Positions 16,563 through 25,286 are shown, numbered from the stretch's first letter. The stretch is DNA of 64,000 bases from Lachnospiraceae bacterium UBA5899 (GCA_002432425.1 DJEL01000012.1:36151-100150); one strand, 5' to 3'. Notes: generated from the sequence alone by a model not told the origin. Numbers and translations: made by a program.

Positions 16563-16814
16563 TCACCCCAATTCTTTTTCAAGCGCATCTGCATCTACCC
16601 AGCCTTCTTTATCAGCTTTTTTCTCGGCATTTTGCAGCTTAGAGAGTAATAGGTATGCTGCTTTTATCCTATCAAGTTCATCTACTTCATCCATGGTAAG
16701 TATTGCATATTCACCATGTCCGTTTCTTGTCAAATATACACGATTGGATAAATCAACTTCCTTAAGTACATCTGTATAATTTCTTAAATCAGAAATAGGT
16801 TTAATATTAGGCAT
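16563..16814 (-). CDS. Phd/YefM-type antitoxin, no toxin beside it
   Basis: 83 residues from ATG 16814 with AAGGAGAT upstream. MPNIKPISDLRNYTDVLKEV and VYLTRNGHGEYAILTMDE are the N-terminal DNA-binding fold of the Phd/YefM family; the C-terminal helix would wrap a RelE- or Doc-type toxin. The 130 bases downstream, where a toxin would sit, contain no recognisable RelE/ParE start: only a 70-codon frame (16382-16594) without family features. The region is AT-rich compared with its neighbours, suggesting acquired DNA. Confidence 0.8.
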   Translation of the reverse strand: MPNIKPISDLRNYTDVLKEVDLSNRVYLTRNGHGEYAILTMDEVDELDRIKAAYLLLSKLQNAEKKADKEGWVDADALEKELG

Positions 16815-16992
16815 ACAAACATCTCCTTTTCTTAATACTACCATTATGTCAATGTATATGCAAGTATATTTACATGCTTATTAACATGCGAATATGCTTC
16901 ATTTACTTGCTTTCATAATTTTTACAATTATGAGCAAATTTATGTTAGAATGATAAAAATTTTATTATGTTGTATATTTTAGGAGAACCCAG

Positions 16993-17448
16993 ATGCTTAC
17001 ATATCATAGAACAACGGAAGAAGAAAAATATAGCATTACAAATTGGAAATACGAAGAAAAGTACAGTGTTTATAACGAGAAACCCTACGAGGAACATAAA
17101 AGAAACCATTACGGCTTTGCCAACCCCAAAAATAATTTCTTTTCTTTTTATGAAAATGAAAACCTCATAGGATTTATTAATTTATATGAAGAAGACACCG
17201 AGATTTTCTTTGGCATTGGTGTAAATCCTGAATTTTGCAATAAAGGCTACGGACAGCAAATGGCCAAAACAGCCCGTATCATATCGCATACATTATTTCC
17301 TGCCAAGCCTCTCTATCTCGAAGTAAGAACCTGGAATACCCGGGCCGTCCATTGCTATGAAAAAGCCGGTTTCCACATTGTAGGAAATGAAATAACACAA
17401 ACAACTTCCATCGGAGAAGGTGTGTTTTATCACATGATTGCAGAATAG
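16993..17448 (+). CDS. GNAT family N-acetyltransferase
   Basis: 151 residues with ribosome binding site AGGAGA 7 bases before the ATG. The acetyl-CoA site is GVNPEFCNKGYGQQMAKTA (motif A, Q/RxxGxG/A) and motif B follows as LEVRTWNTRAVHCYEKAGF, so the fold is complete. Substrate unknown; the sequence is closest in style to ribosomal-protein or small-molecule acetyltransferases. It is monocistronic, in an AT-rich island between the split halves of the peptide cassette. Confidence 0.88.
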   Translation: MLTYHRTTEEEKYSITNWKYEEKYSVYNEKPYEEHKRNHYGFANPKNNFFSFYENENLIGFINLYEEDTEIFFGIGVNPEFCNKGYGQQMAKTARIISHTLFPAKPLYLEVRTWNTRAVHCYEKAGFHIVGNEITQTTSIGEGVFYHMIAE

Positions 17449-17473
17449 TATATTGGTGTAAAACTTTATGTAC

Positions 17474-18397
17474 CTATACTTCTTCTGAAATTAACTTCTG
17501 GAATATCTTCTCCTCATCATATTCCGGAGCAAATTCTTCGGCTACTTTGCAGATAGAGGAAATGGTTGCCATATCTGCTTCCAATTCATCAGCAATCTGT
17601 TCTACACTTTTTCCTTTACGAAGCTTACGGACTGTCAAGGAAATCAGTGCCCGCAACTGCCCATCCTTTTCACCATCCTGATAATACTCCATCTTCGTCA
17701 ATTCAATCTGTCTTTCAAAAGTAAAATCAAGTGCCATAATTCTTCTCACCTCATTCTTATACGTCCGAAAGAAATCCTGTAAAATATTTTCTCTCGTACA
17801 TGTGTCAATGGCTTCATCAATCGCCTGTTCCAGTTCCATCCCGTTTTCTTTATTGGCATTCACCCTGTTTATAAAGAAGGTATAGCCATATAAAACTTCC
17901 GACTTTTCCAGAAGTTCCTTATTTTCCGGTGCATTTAAGTTATACACCGTACAGGAAAGCTCCAAATCCGGATTTTTCTTTTCTCCCATATATGCTGAAG
18001 AAAGATACATTTTCTCCACTGCCGGGCGCTTTTCCCGTCCGTTGTAAAATACCACAAACCGGGGCGTGGGTATCTTAATCTGCTTGTGTCCGTACAGATT
18101 CTCATTCTTCTCTTTAATCCGCCTGTCTATGGCATCCGTACAGTAAATCAGGCTGCGCATGGGCATATTGGGGTTATAAGTTGACTGGTGTTCATAAAAA
18201 TTCATGTCTGTTCCGATGATAAAAGATGCATCGTTTCGGACAGACAATGAAATTCCGCCGTCTGTTGTAATAATTTCCACATCCTCCGGATTGTCAAAAT
18301 GGCTGTCCCCCAGCACATTATAAACATTCAGTGCTTTTACTTTGTCCTGCATCATCAGGGAAAACACACTGCTTTTAAAGTTACGGTTACGGTTCAT
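17474..18397 (-). CDS. Rpn family PD-(D/E)XK nuclease / putative transposase
   Basis: 307 residues from ATG 18397, which has AAAGAGGTAAG in front; the longer open frame upstream runs through a dispersed hairpin repeat. VRNDASFIIGTDMNFYEHQSTYNPNMPMR matches the D...ExQ core of the Rpn/PDDEXK transposase-like family abundant in Clostridia, and PRFVVFYNG is its next conserved strand (quoted in parts: the E-H-Q triad and the FYNG motif are the key residues). The C-terminal helix-turn-helix-like tail (KLRKGKSVEQIADELEADM) is also typical. Rpn proteins promote recA-independent recombination. Confidence 0.82.
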   Translation of the reverse strand: MNRNRNFKSSVFSLMMQDKVKALNVYNVLGDSHFDNPEDVEIITTDGGISLSVRNDASFIIGTDMNFYEHQSTYNPNMPMRSLIYCTDAIDRRIKEKNENLYGHKQIKIPTPRFVVFYNGREKRPAVEKMYLSSAYMGEKKNPDLELSCTVYNLNAPENKELLEKSEVLYGYTFFINRVNANKENGMELEQAIDEAIDTCTRENILQDFFRTYKNEVRRIMALDFTFERQIELTKMEYYQDGEKDGQLRALISLTVRKLRKGKSVEQIADELEADMATISSICKVAEEFAPEYDEEKIFQKLISEEV

Positions 18398-18611
18398 CTT
18401 ACCTCTTTTCCGGCAGAATGATGTTTTTCTGCCTGTATTGCGGCAGTAACCGTACTTCTGCATCCTTTTGCTTGCTGCACAAGGTTCCCGGCTTCCTGCC
18501 TGATTGATAGTTGAGAATAAAGCAGGAATTTCCGACCTGTGCGGAACCATTGAAGAATTAAGGTTCCTCACAAAAAGATTTGCATTTAGAATGTTATTTC
18601 GACAAAAGAAA

Positions 18612-18652
18612 ATCTGCTTTGCAATCATGATAACACAGACTGCAAAGCAGAT
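18612..18652. repeat. Dispersed hairpin repeat, copy 1
   Basis: ATCTGCTTTGC (18612-18622) and GCAAAGCAGAT (18642-18652), perfect 11-bp arms around a 19-base centre. About 50 bp including flanks match copy 2 at 56351-56391 at roughly 85 percent of positions in the same orientation. Each copy lies upstream of a leftward gene. A short non-autonomous element or a shared leader element are the options. Confidence 0.7.
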
Positions 18653-18671
18653 GCAAGAGTTTGTTCGTAAT

Positions 18672-19138
18672 TTACCACCACAAAAATCCAACCTTTTTGC
18701 TCTTAATCTTAAAGGTTATCTTCTTGGTTCCGCCGTAGTTGCCGACGCCTCTGATAATCACGGTGGCTGTTCCCTTCTTTACATTGTTGCTGTAGCTTAC
18801 GATTTCGTAATCGTCCGCAGTAAGAGGTACTTTCTTCACGGTCAGAGTAATATCCTCTTTTCCGGGTTTAATGGCTGAACCGGTGTAGGTCTGGTCCGTT
18901 ACCTTTGCTGCTACTTTACTGATATCCGCCTGTACGACACGGTAGCTTCCGGTCAGTTCACCGGTAAATCCGCTTCCTTCTTTTGCCTTCACCGTTACAA
19001 AAATCTCCGTTCCGGCAGGGATGATATCGGTATCCTTTACTTCACTGCCATCCGCATAAGCATACTTCACAATCTCATAATCTTTCTTTACCGCAAGCTT
19101 CTTACCGTTGGAATCCAGCACATCAAATTTGGTCGTGT
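18672..19138 (-). pseudogene. C-terminal remnant of a repeat-containing surface protein, cut by IS66
   Basis: About 155 codons in frame up to the IS66 end. The sequence consists of beta-rich repeats of the kind seen in clostridial cell-surface proteins: DYEIV, YTGSAIKPGKEDITL, and SYSNNVKKGTATVIIRGVGN, ending in a strand KITFKIKSKK and the stop. The 5' part is replaced by the IS66 left end at 19139. The missing part is not found at the other end of the IS, so this gene is dead or makes at most a fragment started within the IS. Confidence 0.75.
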
Positions 19139-19249
19139 GTAAGCGCTCAATAAGTTGATGCCTTTCGGCACTGTTAAGATCCATGGGATAATAAACTCCA
19201 TATAGTAACGAGAGTTATAGTAATGCGTAGTAACGCGAGGAGGTTAGTC

Positions 19250-19618
19250 ATGGATCAAGTTACTAAAGTTCGTCGACAACTAAAACGCGAGGAATGGAAA
19301 TCCATTATCAGCGAGTGTCGATCAAGCGGTATGACTGTTTCGGCCTGGTGTAAAGAACATGGCATTGTTGAACAGACATACTACAAAAATCTAAAGAAGC
19401 TTCGTGAAGAGATGATAGAATCACTTCCGGCTCCTATTGATCAAGATGAACACGAAAACAAACCAGCTGTATTCAAGAAACTTGAAGTATCATCTCCTAT
19501 TCCGAATACTAAGGCTGCAGTCATTATTCATCTTGGTTGTGCCACCATTGAAGTAAATGAGGGCACGAGTCAGCAAACCATTCAGGCAGTGCTCTTAGCA
19601 CTGCAAGCTACATGCTAG
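19250..19618 (+). CDS. tnpA: IS66 accessory protein TnpA
   Basis: 122 residues from ATG 19250, with GAGGAGG 8 bases upstream. Helix-turn-helix of the IS66 Orf1 type (WKSIISECRSSGMTVSAWC, then EQTYYKNLKKLRE). Required for IS66 transposition together with TnpB and TnpC; probably binds the ends. Overlaps tnpB by 7 bases. Confidence 0.9.
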   Translation: MDQVTKVRRQLKREEWKSIISECRSSGMTVSAWCKEHGIVEQTYYKNLKKLREEMIESLPAPIDQDEHENKPAVFKKLEVSSPIPNTKAAVIIHLGCATIEVNEGTSQQTIQAVLLALQATC

Positions 19619-19968
19619 GCGATATTACCGTTGCTGAAAACATTTATATCGCATGCGGCTATACGGATATGCGTAAGTCCATTGATGGATTGGCCAGCAT
19701 TGTTCAGCAACAGTTTCAATTAGATCCATTCTCAAATTCATTGTTTCTCTTTTGTGGCAGAAGCCGTGACAGGATGAAGGCACTCCTTTGGGAAGGTGAT
19801 GGATTTATCCTGTTATACAAGAGACTTGAGAATGGTTCCTTTAAATGGCCACGTAATGAAGCAGAGGTAAAACCGATTACTTGGCAGCAATTCCGATGGC
19901 TTATGGAAGGCCTTCAGATTGAACAAAAGCAATCAATTAAACCGGCTAAAAAGGGTGATTTTTGCTAG
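19612..19968 (+). CDS. tnpB: IS66 accessory protein TnpB
   Basis: 118 residues, the full IS66 Orf2 length. Conserved features: YTDMRKSIDGLA, FLFCGRSRDRMKALLWEGDG and the tail FKWPR. Overlap with tnpA suggests translational coupling. Function in transposition essential but mechanistically unclear. Confidence 0.93.
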   Translation: MLGDITVAENIYIACGYTDMRKSIDGLASIVQQQFQLDPFSNSLFLFCGRSRDRMKALLWEGDGFILLYKRLENGSFKWPRNEAEVKPITWQQFRWLMEGLQIEQKQSIKPAKKGDFC

Positions 19969-20061
19969 AGCCAAGAACTCGCAAATCCTTGATTTTACTG
20001 GCTTCGCAGGCGTTTTTGTGGTATAATTATCTTATCAATTAGTAGAGGAATTATACCAGTT

Positions 20062-21600
20062 ATGAACGAAAAAGATGCCTATATTGAGCACCTTGAAAAC
20101 ACCATAAAAGACCTACAGAATCAGGTAAGTAATCTAACTGAGATGATTCTTTTGCTTCGTAAAGAAAAGTTTGGATCTTCCAGTGAGAAGACTTCCACTC
20201 AGATAGAAGGACAACTCTCTCTTTTTAATGAAGCCGAGGTAGAAATGGATCCTAATTCTCAGGAGCCATTTATTGAGCGCAAGGATTGCATCTACAAAAG
20301 AAAAACCAAAACAACTCGTGAAGAGTTATTAAAAGATCTTCCTGTAGAGGAAGTGCCTTGCATGATTCATCCTGATGACATGGTTTGTGATCAGTGTGGT
20401 TCTGCTTTGAGAGAGATTGGTTATGTCAAAGTACGTGACGAATTGGAATACATTCCAGCTAAGGTTAAGGTAATTCGATATATGCAGCAAGCATGTGAAT
20501 GCCCTGCTTGCAAGCACAAAGGAAAACCTTTCATTCGTAAAGCATTTACTCCAAAATCCGTATTAAATCACTCACTAGCATCGCCAAGTTCCGTTGCCCG
20601 TGTCATGTATCAGAAATACGTTAATAGCGTACCTCTATACAGACAGGAAAAGGACTGGGAACAGATTGGTATCGGTCTCAGCCGAGCTACTATGGCAAAC
20701 TGGATCATTCGTAGTAGTGAGGATCATTTAAAGCCTGTTGTAGATAGGCTTAAACAGGAACTAATGAGTCGAGACATCCTCCACTGTGATGAGACTCCAG
20801 TTCAAGTCCTCAAAGAGGACGGTAAGAAACCACAGACCAAGTCATATATGTGGTTGTACCGCTCGGGAAATGATGGGAAACATCCAATCGTCCTTTATGA
20901 TTACCAACCATCAAGGAATGGTGATCATGCGGTCAAGTATCTGAAGGACTTTAAGGGCTATGTCCATTCAGATGGCTACTCTGGGTATAACAAACTAACT
21001 GATATAACCAGAGTTGGCTGTTGGGCACATCTGCGACGCAAGTTTGTGGAAGCGATTCCACAAAGAAAAGATCCAGATGCTCCATTAACCAGTGCTGAAA
21101 TAGGTCTTCAGTACTGTGATAAGCTCTTTGCTATCGAAGATAGCCTTAAAGACCTATCAAGTGAAGAAAGATTCTGTAAGCGTCTTGAATTGGAAAAACC
21201 AGTTCTTGAGGCTTTTTGGTGTTGGCTTGATTCTATAAATGCATTAAAAGGATCAGCCTTAGGAAAGGCTGTTACCTATGCTCAGAATCAAAAACCATAT
21301 ATGGAAAACTATCTTCTTGATGGAAGATGTTCTCTATCAAACAATGCAGCGGAGAATGCCATTCGTCCATTTACTGTTGGACGAAAAAATTGGCTCTTTG
21401 CCGATACTCCTAAGGGAGCAAGTGCATCCGCAGCGATCTATAGCTTAGTTGAGACTGCAAAAGCGAATGGTCTCAATGTATATGCTTATCTTCAGCATTT
21501 GCTTTTATACATGCCTGGTTCAGAATGGCAGCGTTATCCAGAAGAACTGGATGAGTTGATGCCATGGGCACCAGAGGTGCAGGAGCAATGTAAACAGTAG
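20062..21600 (+). CDS. tnpC: IS66 transposase TnpC
   Basis: 512 residues: N-terminal coiled-coil (leucine-rich, ~5-40), zinc-binding CxxC pairs (CDQCG and CPACKHKG), and the DDE domain with DILHCDETPVQVL (first D), HSDGYSGYNKL (second D) and the NNAAENAIRPFTVGRKNWLF block holding the catalytic E. All catalytic positions are present, so the element may still be active. A short intergenic gap of ~90 bases separates it from tnpB. Confidence 0.95.
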   Translation: MNEKDAYIEHLENTIKDLQNQVSNLTEMILLLRKEKFGSSSEKTSTQIEGQLSLFNEAEVEMDPNSQEPFIERKDCIYKRKTKTTREELLKDLPVEEVPCMIHPDDMVCDQCGSALREIGYVKVRDELEYIPAKVKVIRYMQQACECPACKHKGKPFIRKAFTPKSVLNHSLASPSSVARVMYQKYVNSVPLYRQEKDWEQIGIGLSRATMANWIIRSSEDHLKPVVDRLKQELMSRDILHCDETPVQVLKEDGKKPQTKSYMWLYRSGNDGKHPIVLYDYQPSRNGDHAVKYLKDFKGYVHSDGYSGYNKLTDITRVGCWAHLRRKFVEAIPQRKDPDAPLTSAEIGLQYCDKLFAIEDSLKDLSSEERFCKRLELEKPVLEAFWCWLDSINALKGSALGKAVTYAQNQKPYMENYLLDGRCSLSNNAAENAIRPFTVGRKNWLFADTPKGASASAAIYSLVETAKANGLNVYAYLQHLLLYMPGSEWQRYPEELDELMPWAPEVQEQCKQ

Positions 21601-21609
21601 CTAGTGTTG

Positions 21610-21641
21610 GGGATGGTATTATACACCATCCCGATTTTTTT
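21610..21641 (+). terminator. Terminator inside the IS66 right end
   Basis: GGGATGGT (21610-21617) pairs with ACCATCCC (21625-21632), 7-base loop, followed by GATTTTTTT. Ends the tnp transcript before the right repeat. Confidence 0.88.
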
Positions 21642-21780
21642 ATAAGGCGTCATGTTATTGAGCGCTTACCCTTAAACTGCGTATATTGCTCGTCGCTATC
21701 CAATAAAAAAGCATCTATGTATAAAAGCAGTTTCATAGAATTCGATTCGTTCATCATACATTTCTGTTTACTCCTTTTAA

Positions 21781-21802
21781 GCCGGAGTTATACAACTCCG
21801 GC
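21781..21802. other. Perfect 9-bp hairpin downstream of a small gene
   Basis: GCCGGAGTT (21781-21789), ATAC, AACTCCGGC (21794-21802). It lies 50 bases past the stop of the leftward gene at 21854-22183. T-runs on either side are weak, so a terminator function is only likely for the leftward direction. The remaining bases between the IS and this gene (21670-21853) hold nothing else I can name. Confidence 0.5.
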
Positions 21803-21853
21803 CCTTCCTATTCTTTCCAAGAAAAGAAATACAGAACAATACTTCAGAGTATA

Positions 21854-22183
21854 TTAGTAAAGTCCACTTTCCTTATATGCCTTCCTAACTGGAATAATCG
21901 GTAAAAATACAAAGGCAAAAATAGCAAAAAAGAATGCAAGCACAAACGTCATCAGGTCATAGGGAAACGGCACAATTATCCATCCCCATTTTGCAATTCC
22001 TCCTGCCATCTTAATAGCTGTTAACAATCCACCAAAAAAATATGATATTAAACCAGCCAGAAAACCGATTCCCATTAATGTTGCTCCAAAATCCACTCCT
22101 GCAATTGCGTTAAGGCAAAAACCTGTTACGGATAAAACTGTTGCTCCAAGTGCTATGTACTGTGCAATCTTAAATCTGTTCAT
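21854..22183 (-). CDS. Small membrane protein of unknown function
   Basis: 109 residues from ATG 22183 (AGGAGAAT upstream; an in-frame ATG 21 bases up lacks a site). Three to four hydrophobic segments: residues ~8-30, ~38-65 (Gly-rich: GFLAGLISYFFGG), ~75-105. A short charged C-terminus (RKAYKESGLY). I do not recognise a family. Its 88-bp leader is a duplicate of the leader of the next gene, so the two are probably co-regulated. Confidence 0.6.
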   Translation of the reverse strand: MNRFKIAQYIALGATVLSVTGFCLNAIAGVDFGATLMGIGFLAGLISYFFGGLLTAIKMAGGIAKWGWIIVPFPYDLMTFVLAFFFAIFAFVFLPIIPVRKAYKESGLY

Positions 22184-22199
22184 GATAAATTCTCCTTTA

Positions 22200-22287
22200 T
22201 TCATACTATATTATTATTTTCAGCTCTTGCTGATAATCTAATAATACATAAATCTTTGGAAAGAGTTTTCATTAGAAGTTTACACTC
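22200..22287 (-). repeat. Duplicated promoter/leader, copy A
   Basis: 88 bases upstream of the gene at 21854-22183 that align end to end with 22652-22739, about 70 percent identical. Shared blocks on the minus strand: GAGTGTAAA at the distal end, TGTAxTATTAG in the middle (a -10-like TATTAT/TACTAT), and AGCTGAAAATAAT near the gene. No good -35 box, suggesting an activator that binds the GAGTGTAAA block. Confidence 0.6.
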
Positions 22288-22336
22288 GAAAAGCACTGTT
22301 TAATAGTTTATCCATCGTCATTATTTTTTCACGCCA

Positions 22337-22636
22337 TCACAGCCCGGTCCACCGACCTGTTGGACTAATTTCTTCTGGGCTTAAATCATCTAACTCTTCT
22401 GCAATTCTCATGAAGCATGATGGCTCTATATCTGTATAAAAAGCGATAATATACCTTGTTATGAGCTCTCCCTTAAAAATACAACACTTTTTAATATCAT
22501 CTGGTAAATTATCCGGGTTGTATGATCTGCAAGAATCCCCTATCATGTCAAGAAAGTCCATCATTTTCAGCCGTATTCTTCTAGGAACAACTACATATTG
22601 AGGCGTAGCCCCTCTAATAACCTCTGTCTGATACAT
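22337..22636 (-). CDS. Hypothetical protein, 99 residues
   Basis: ATG 22636 has AGAGGAG upstream; the longer frame runs into the duplicated leader. Soluble, mixed charge, one Cys pair (KKCCIF) in the middle and an acidic stretch (EELDDLSPEE) near the end. No family recognised. It shares its leader with the membrane protein gene downstream, 150 bases away, which suggests joint expression. Confidence 0.55.
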   Translation of the reverse strand: MYQTEVIRGATPQYVVVPRRIRLKMMDFLDMIGDSCRSYNPDNLPDDIKKCCIFKGELITRYIIAFYTDIEPSCFMRIAEELDDLSPEEISPTGRWTGL

Positions 22637-22651
22637 ATTTTTCTCCTCTGC

Positions 22652-22739
22652 TTCATGCAATAATATTATTTTCAGCTCATGCTGGCATACTAATAGTACA
22701 TGCACTCGTAGTTAGCATTTTCATGTAATGTTTACACTC
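22652..22739 (-). repeat. Duplicated promoter/leader, copy B
   Basis: Upstream of the gene at 22337-22636, same length (88 bp) and block order as copy A at 22200-22287. The remainder of the gap to 22960 holds a 13-bp palindrome TGTTATCATAACA (22827-22839) and the promoter of the next rightward gene. Confidence 0.6.
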
Positions 22740-22925
22740 TGTTGAAAATTTCTTTTCCCCAAGCATACAGCTCTATTTATATATAAACCCTCATTGGTTA
22801 TTATCGCCCCTTTAATATATGATTTTTGTTATCATAACATAAATTGAGAGTGTACGTATAATTTATTGTGGCAAATATTCCTCTATTCTTTCAAGGCTGA
22901 TTTTAAAATATCTTTTCCTGCTATA

Positions 22926-22954
22926 TCGACACTTTTCTCTTCCTATGTTAAAAT
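22926..22954 (+). promoter_or_regulatory. Promoter giving a probably leaderless mRNA
   Basis: TCGACA (22926-22931), 17 bases, TAAAAT (22949-22954). The expected start, 6-7 bases after the -10, coincides with the ATG at 22961, and there is no SD in the 12 bases before it. Confidence 0.65.
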
Positions 22955-22960
22955 AGAAGC

Positions 22961-23563
22961 ATGAAAAATACATTTAATGCTAAAATTTTTTTTCAGTTTT
23001 ATCACAGTGCGGTTAAGGCGGAATTGAAAAAAAGAGGATTTGCGAAGGATACCGCACGGAAAATCAAAAAAGAATATAAGGAGATTGCGGGTCGCGCCAA
23101 GGACATCGGGCCTTCCAGACTGTTAAGCTCCTATATCATGGGTATTTATTTCATTGCCTTAAACCGGAGTACCGGCAAAACGGCAGAAGAAAATTATTCG
23201 ATATTTAAGGAGGGACTGTGTGCATCACACCTCTTCCATAAAGCAATGGGGAATGCAGACAGTTACCTTGATAAAAAGAAAATGCCGGGACGTCTGCAGT
23301 GGTCGGCGGACAGCCATAAACATCAGTATGAAAACGACTGGGTTGTGGATATTTTACCGGGAAACGGGGAATACGACCTCGGTTACGATTACCATGAATG
23401 CGGCGTCTGCAAAATATGTCAGGATGAGGGTTGTCCGGAACTGGCTTCCTACTTGTGCCGTATGGATTTCGTGCTGGCAGATATCATGAACATGAAATTA
23501 GAAAGAACCGGCACCATCGCTGACGGTGCCGATTACTGTGATTTCCGCTACAGCCGGAAATAA
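22961..23563 (+). CDS. ATC hydrolase-like protein (L-2-amino-thiazoline-4-carboxylate hydrolase family)
   Basis: 200 residues. The C-terminal half has the Cys-rich core typical of this family: YHECGVCKICQDEGCPEL and LCRMDFVLADIMN, and the final DYCDFRY motif. In the named enzyme the family opens a thiazoline ring on the route to L-cysteine, but many members have no known substrate. The start is supported by the promoter, which would give a leaderless message. The 3' end overlaps the convergent exporter gene by 16 bases. Confidence 0.75.
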   Translation: MKNTFNAKIFFQFYHSAVKAELKKRGFAKDTARKIKKEYKEIAGRAKDIGPSRLLSSYIMGIYFIALNRSTGKTAEENYSIFKEGLCASHLFHKAMGNADSYLDKKKMPGRLQWSADSHKHQYENDWVVDILPGNGEYDLGYDYHECGVCKICQDEGCPELASYLCRMDFVLADIMNMKLERTGTIADGADYCDFRYSRK

Positions 23564-25260
23564 TTAATCTCCTCTTCCGTGAGGACTTCGAGATGTTTGT
23601 CCCGGATTGCATACACTCTGGTGCAGACCTCTAAAACCGTCGGACGGTGGGTGGTTACCAGACAGGTACGCGGGTATTCATCCTTCATCAGGTTCTTTAA
23701 GAGCTTTCGTTCCGTTGCCACATCCAAAGCAGAGGTTGCCTCATCCAGCAGTAAAATGGGGGACTTGCGGAGGATGGCTCGGGCAATGGAAAGCCGCTGC
23801 GCCTGCCCTTCGGAAAATCCACCGCCTCGTTCCTGTATCGGGCTGTTGATACCGTCCGGCAGTTTCTCTACAAAATCCCACGCACAGGCAATTTCCAAAG
23901 CATTCCGGATTTCTTCATCCGTAGCATCTTCTTTTACATTTCTCATATTTTCCGCAATCGTACCGGAAAACATGGTATTTCCCTGCGGTACATAGGATAT
24001 CAACTGTCTGGCGGAAGCATTGAGGGGCATGTTTTCCTCCCGTGTGCAAAGCTGTGCAGTGCCTTCCTGTGATAAAATTAAGGAAAGCAAGAGTCTTAAC
24101 ATGGTGGTCTTGCCTTCGCCGGAGGGACCGATAAGAGCAACCACTTCGTGCGGATGAGCCTCCATAAAAGCATGTTCAAAAACCACGGTGCCGTTCCGGT
24201 AAGCATAGGAAACATTCTGTACGGAAAGTCCCACACCTTCCTCTTTATGCCGCTCCCAGAAAGCCTTCACCTCTTCCTTTTTACTGTAGTCCTCTCTCGG
24301 CATCTCCACAATATCCATCAGTCTGCCCGCCGAAGTCGTCAGGGAAACCGAGGTGGGAATTAACGAAATCAGATTGTTCAGGGTACTTGTCAGCGTACTG
24401 GACAGAGTGAGAAACATGGTCATGGTACCATAGCTGATAGCTCCGCTCCACACCCGGTAAATACCCCAGCCATAGGAAGCATAGGAAACCGCCATGCCGA
24501 TTAACGTCATCAGAACAGAAATCACAATGCTCATTTTCTGATAACTCATGCGCATGGTAATGTATTCCTTCTGCAGATTTTTCAGCCTTTCTATATAAAG
24601 GGAAATCATATCGAAAGCCTTAATGGTCTGGATATTGGAGAACGCCTCCTGGTTAAAGCCGGACATTTTCGCATTCATGGCTGCGCTTTTGTTATTGTTG
24701 TTCTGCATTTTTTTCGTCAGATACCGTGACATAAGGAAAGAAACCGGCATGCTCACAAGGGCAAACACGGCAAACGACGCATCATAATAAAGCACCATCC
24801 ACAGGGCGCTTCCAAACCGGAAAAGATATATTATTAAATTGGGAACAAAACTCAGAATGCCGGAGGCGATGTTGGAAGCATCCCCGTTCCAGCGGGTCAG
24901 CAAATCCCCGGTATGGTACTCTGTCAGGGATTCCCAGTCCGTCACTAAAATTTTGGAAAAAATATCCGCTTTAATACCGGCATCCACGCTCATGCTGATT
25001 TTGGTGGAAATGTAAGTGGAAATCTGCGTCAGGAACACACTTCCCAGGTTCATGCCTATCATGATGCAGAAGGTCATAACAACCTGCCCGGTTTCATGTC
25101 CGGTAATAATATCAATCAAATCCTTGGATACCAGACTTCCCAGAAGGGAGATGCCGGTACCGGCAAGGCCTAAAAGCGTATATACCGCAATCGCCCAGAT
25201 ATGCCGTCTGGCGTAGCCGCCAATCCATTTTATTCGTTTCCACGTCTGCTGCATACTCAC
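23548..25260 (-). CDS. ABC exporter, fused permease and ATPase
   Basis: 570 residues, a half transporter that should dimerise. Six membrane helices over ~15-310, then the nucleotide-binding domain: Walker A GPSGEGKTT at ~362, Q-loop YVPQGNTMF, signature in the altered form FSEGQAQRLS, Walker B ILLLDEATSALD, and switch His in TTHRP. No N-terminal C39 peptidase, so a separate protease must remove any leader. It lies 77 bases downstream of the small leader-containing gene, behind a strong hairpin, and is the likely exporter of that product. Confidence 0.88.
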   Translation of the reverse strand: MSMQQTWKRIKWIGGYARRHIWAIAVYTLLGLAGTGISLLGSLVSKDLIDIITGHETGQVVMTFCIMIGMNLGSVFLTQISTYISTKISMSVDAGIKADIFSKILVTDWESLTEYHTGDLLTRWNGDASNIASGILSFVPNLIIYLFRFGSALWMVLYYDASFAVFALVSMPVSFLMSRYLTKKMQNNNNKSAAMNAKMSGFNQEAFSNIQTIKAFDMISLYIERLKNLQKEYITMRMSYQKMSIVISVLMTLIGMAVSYASYGWGIYRVWSGAISYGTMTMFLTLSSTLTSTLNNLISLIPTSVSLTTSAGRLMDIVEMPREDYSKKEEVKAFWERHKEEGVGLSVQNVSYAYRNGTVVFEHAFMEAHPHEVVALIGPSGEGKTTMLRLLLSLILSQEGTAQLCTREENMPLNASARQLISYVPQGNTMFSGTIAENMRNVKEDATDEEIRNALEIACAWDFVEKLPDGINSPIQERGGGFSEGQAQRLSIARAILRKSPILLLDEATSALDVATERKLLKNLMKDEYPRTCLVTTHRPTVLEVCTRVYAIRDKHLEVLTEEEINYFRL

Positions 25261-25286
25261 TCCCTCACAAACCCTTTAACGTACAA

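Larger units (their letters stand above)
19139..21669 (+). mobile_element. IS66 family insertion sequence, complete
   Basis: Left terminal repeat GTAAGCGCTCAATAA (from 19139) and right terminal repeat, read inward, GTAAGCGCTCAATAA (21669 back to 21655), with further agreement (GCC) at positions 22-24. Contains tnpA, tnpB and tnpC in standard order, all intact, and an internal terminator. IS66 elements make 8-bp target duplications; the flanks here are GGTCGTGT and CCTTAAAC, which do not match, so the element has been involved in a deletion or recombination since insertion. Confidence 0.93.

Noticed and set aside
16382..16594. Toxin partner of the antitoxin
   Set aside because: The frame overlaps the antitoxin end, has no SD, and shows no RelE/ParE/Doc pattern.
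19131..21677. 8-bp target duplication around IS66
   Set aside because: The flanks GGTCGTGT and CCTTAAAC differ at nearly every position.
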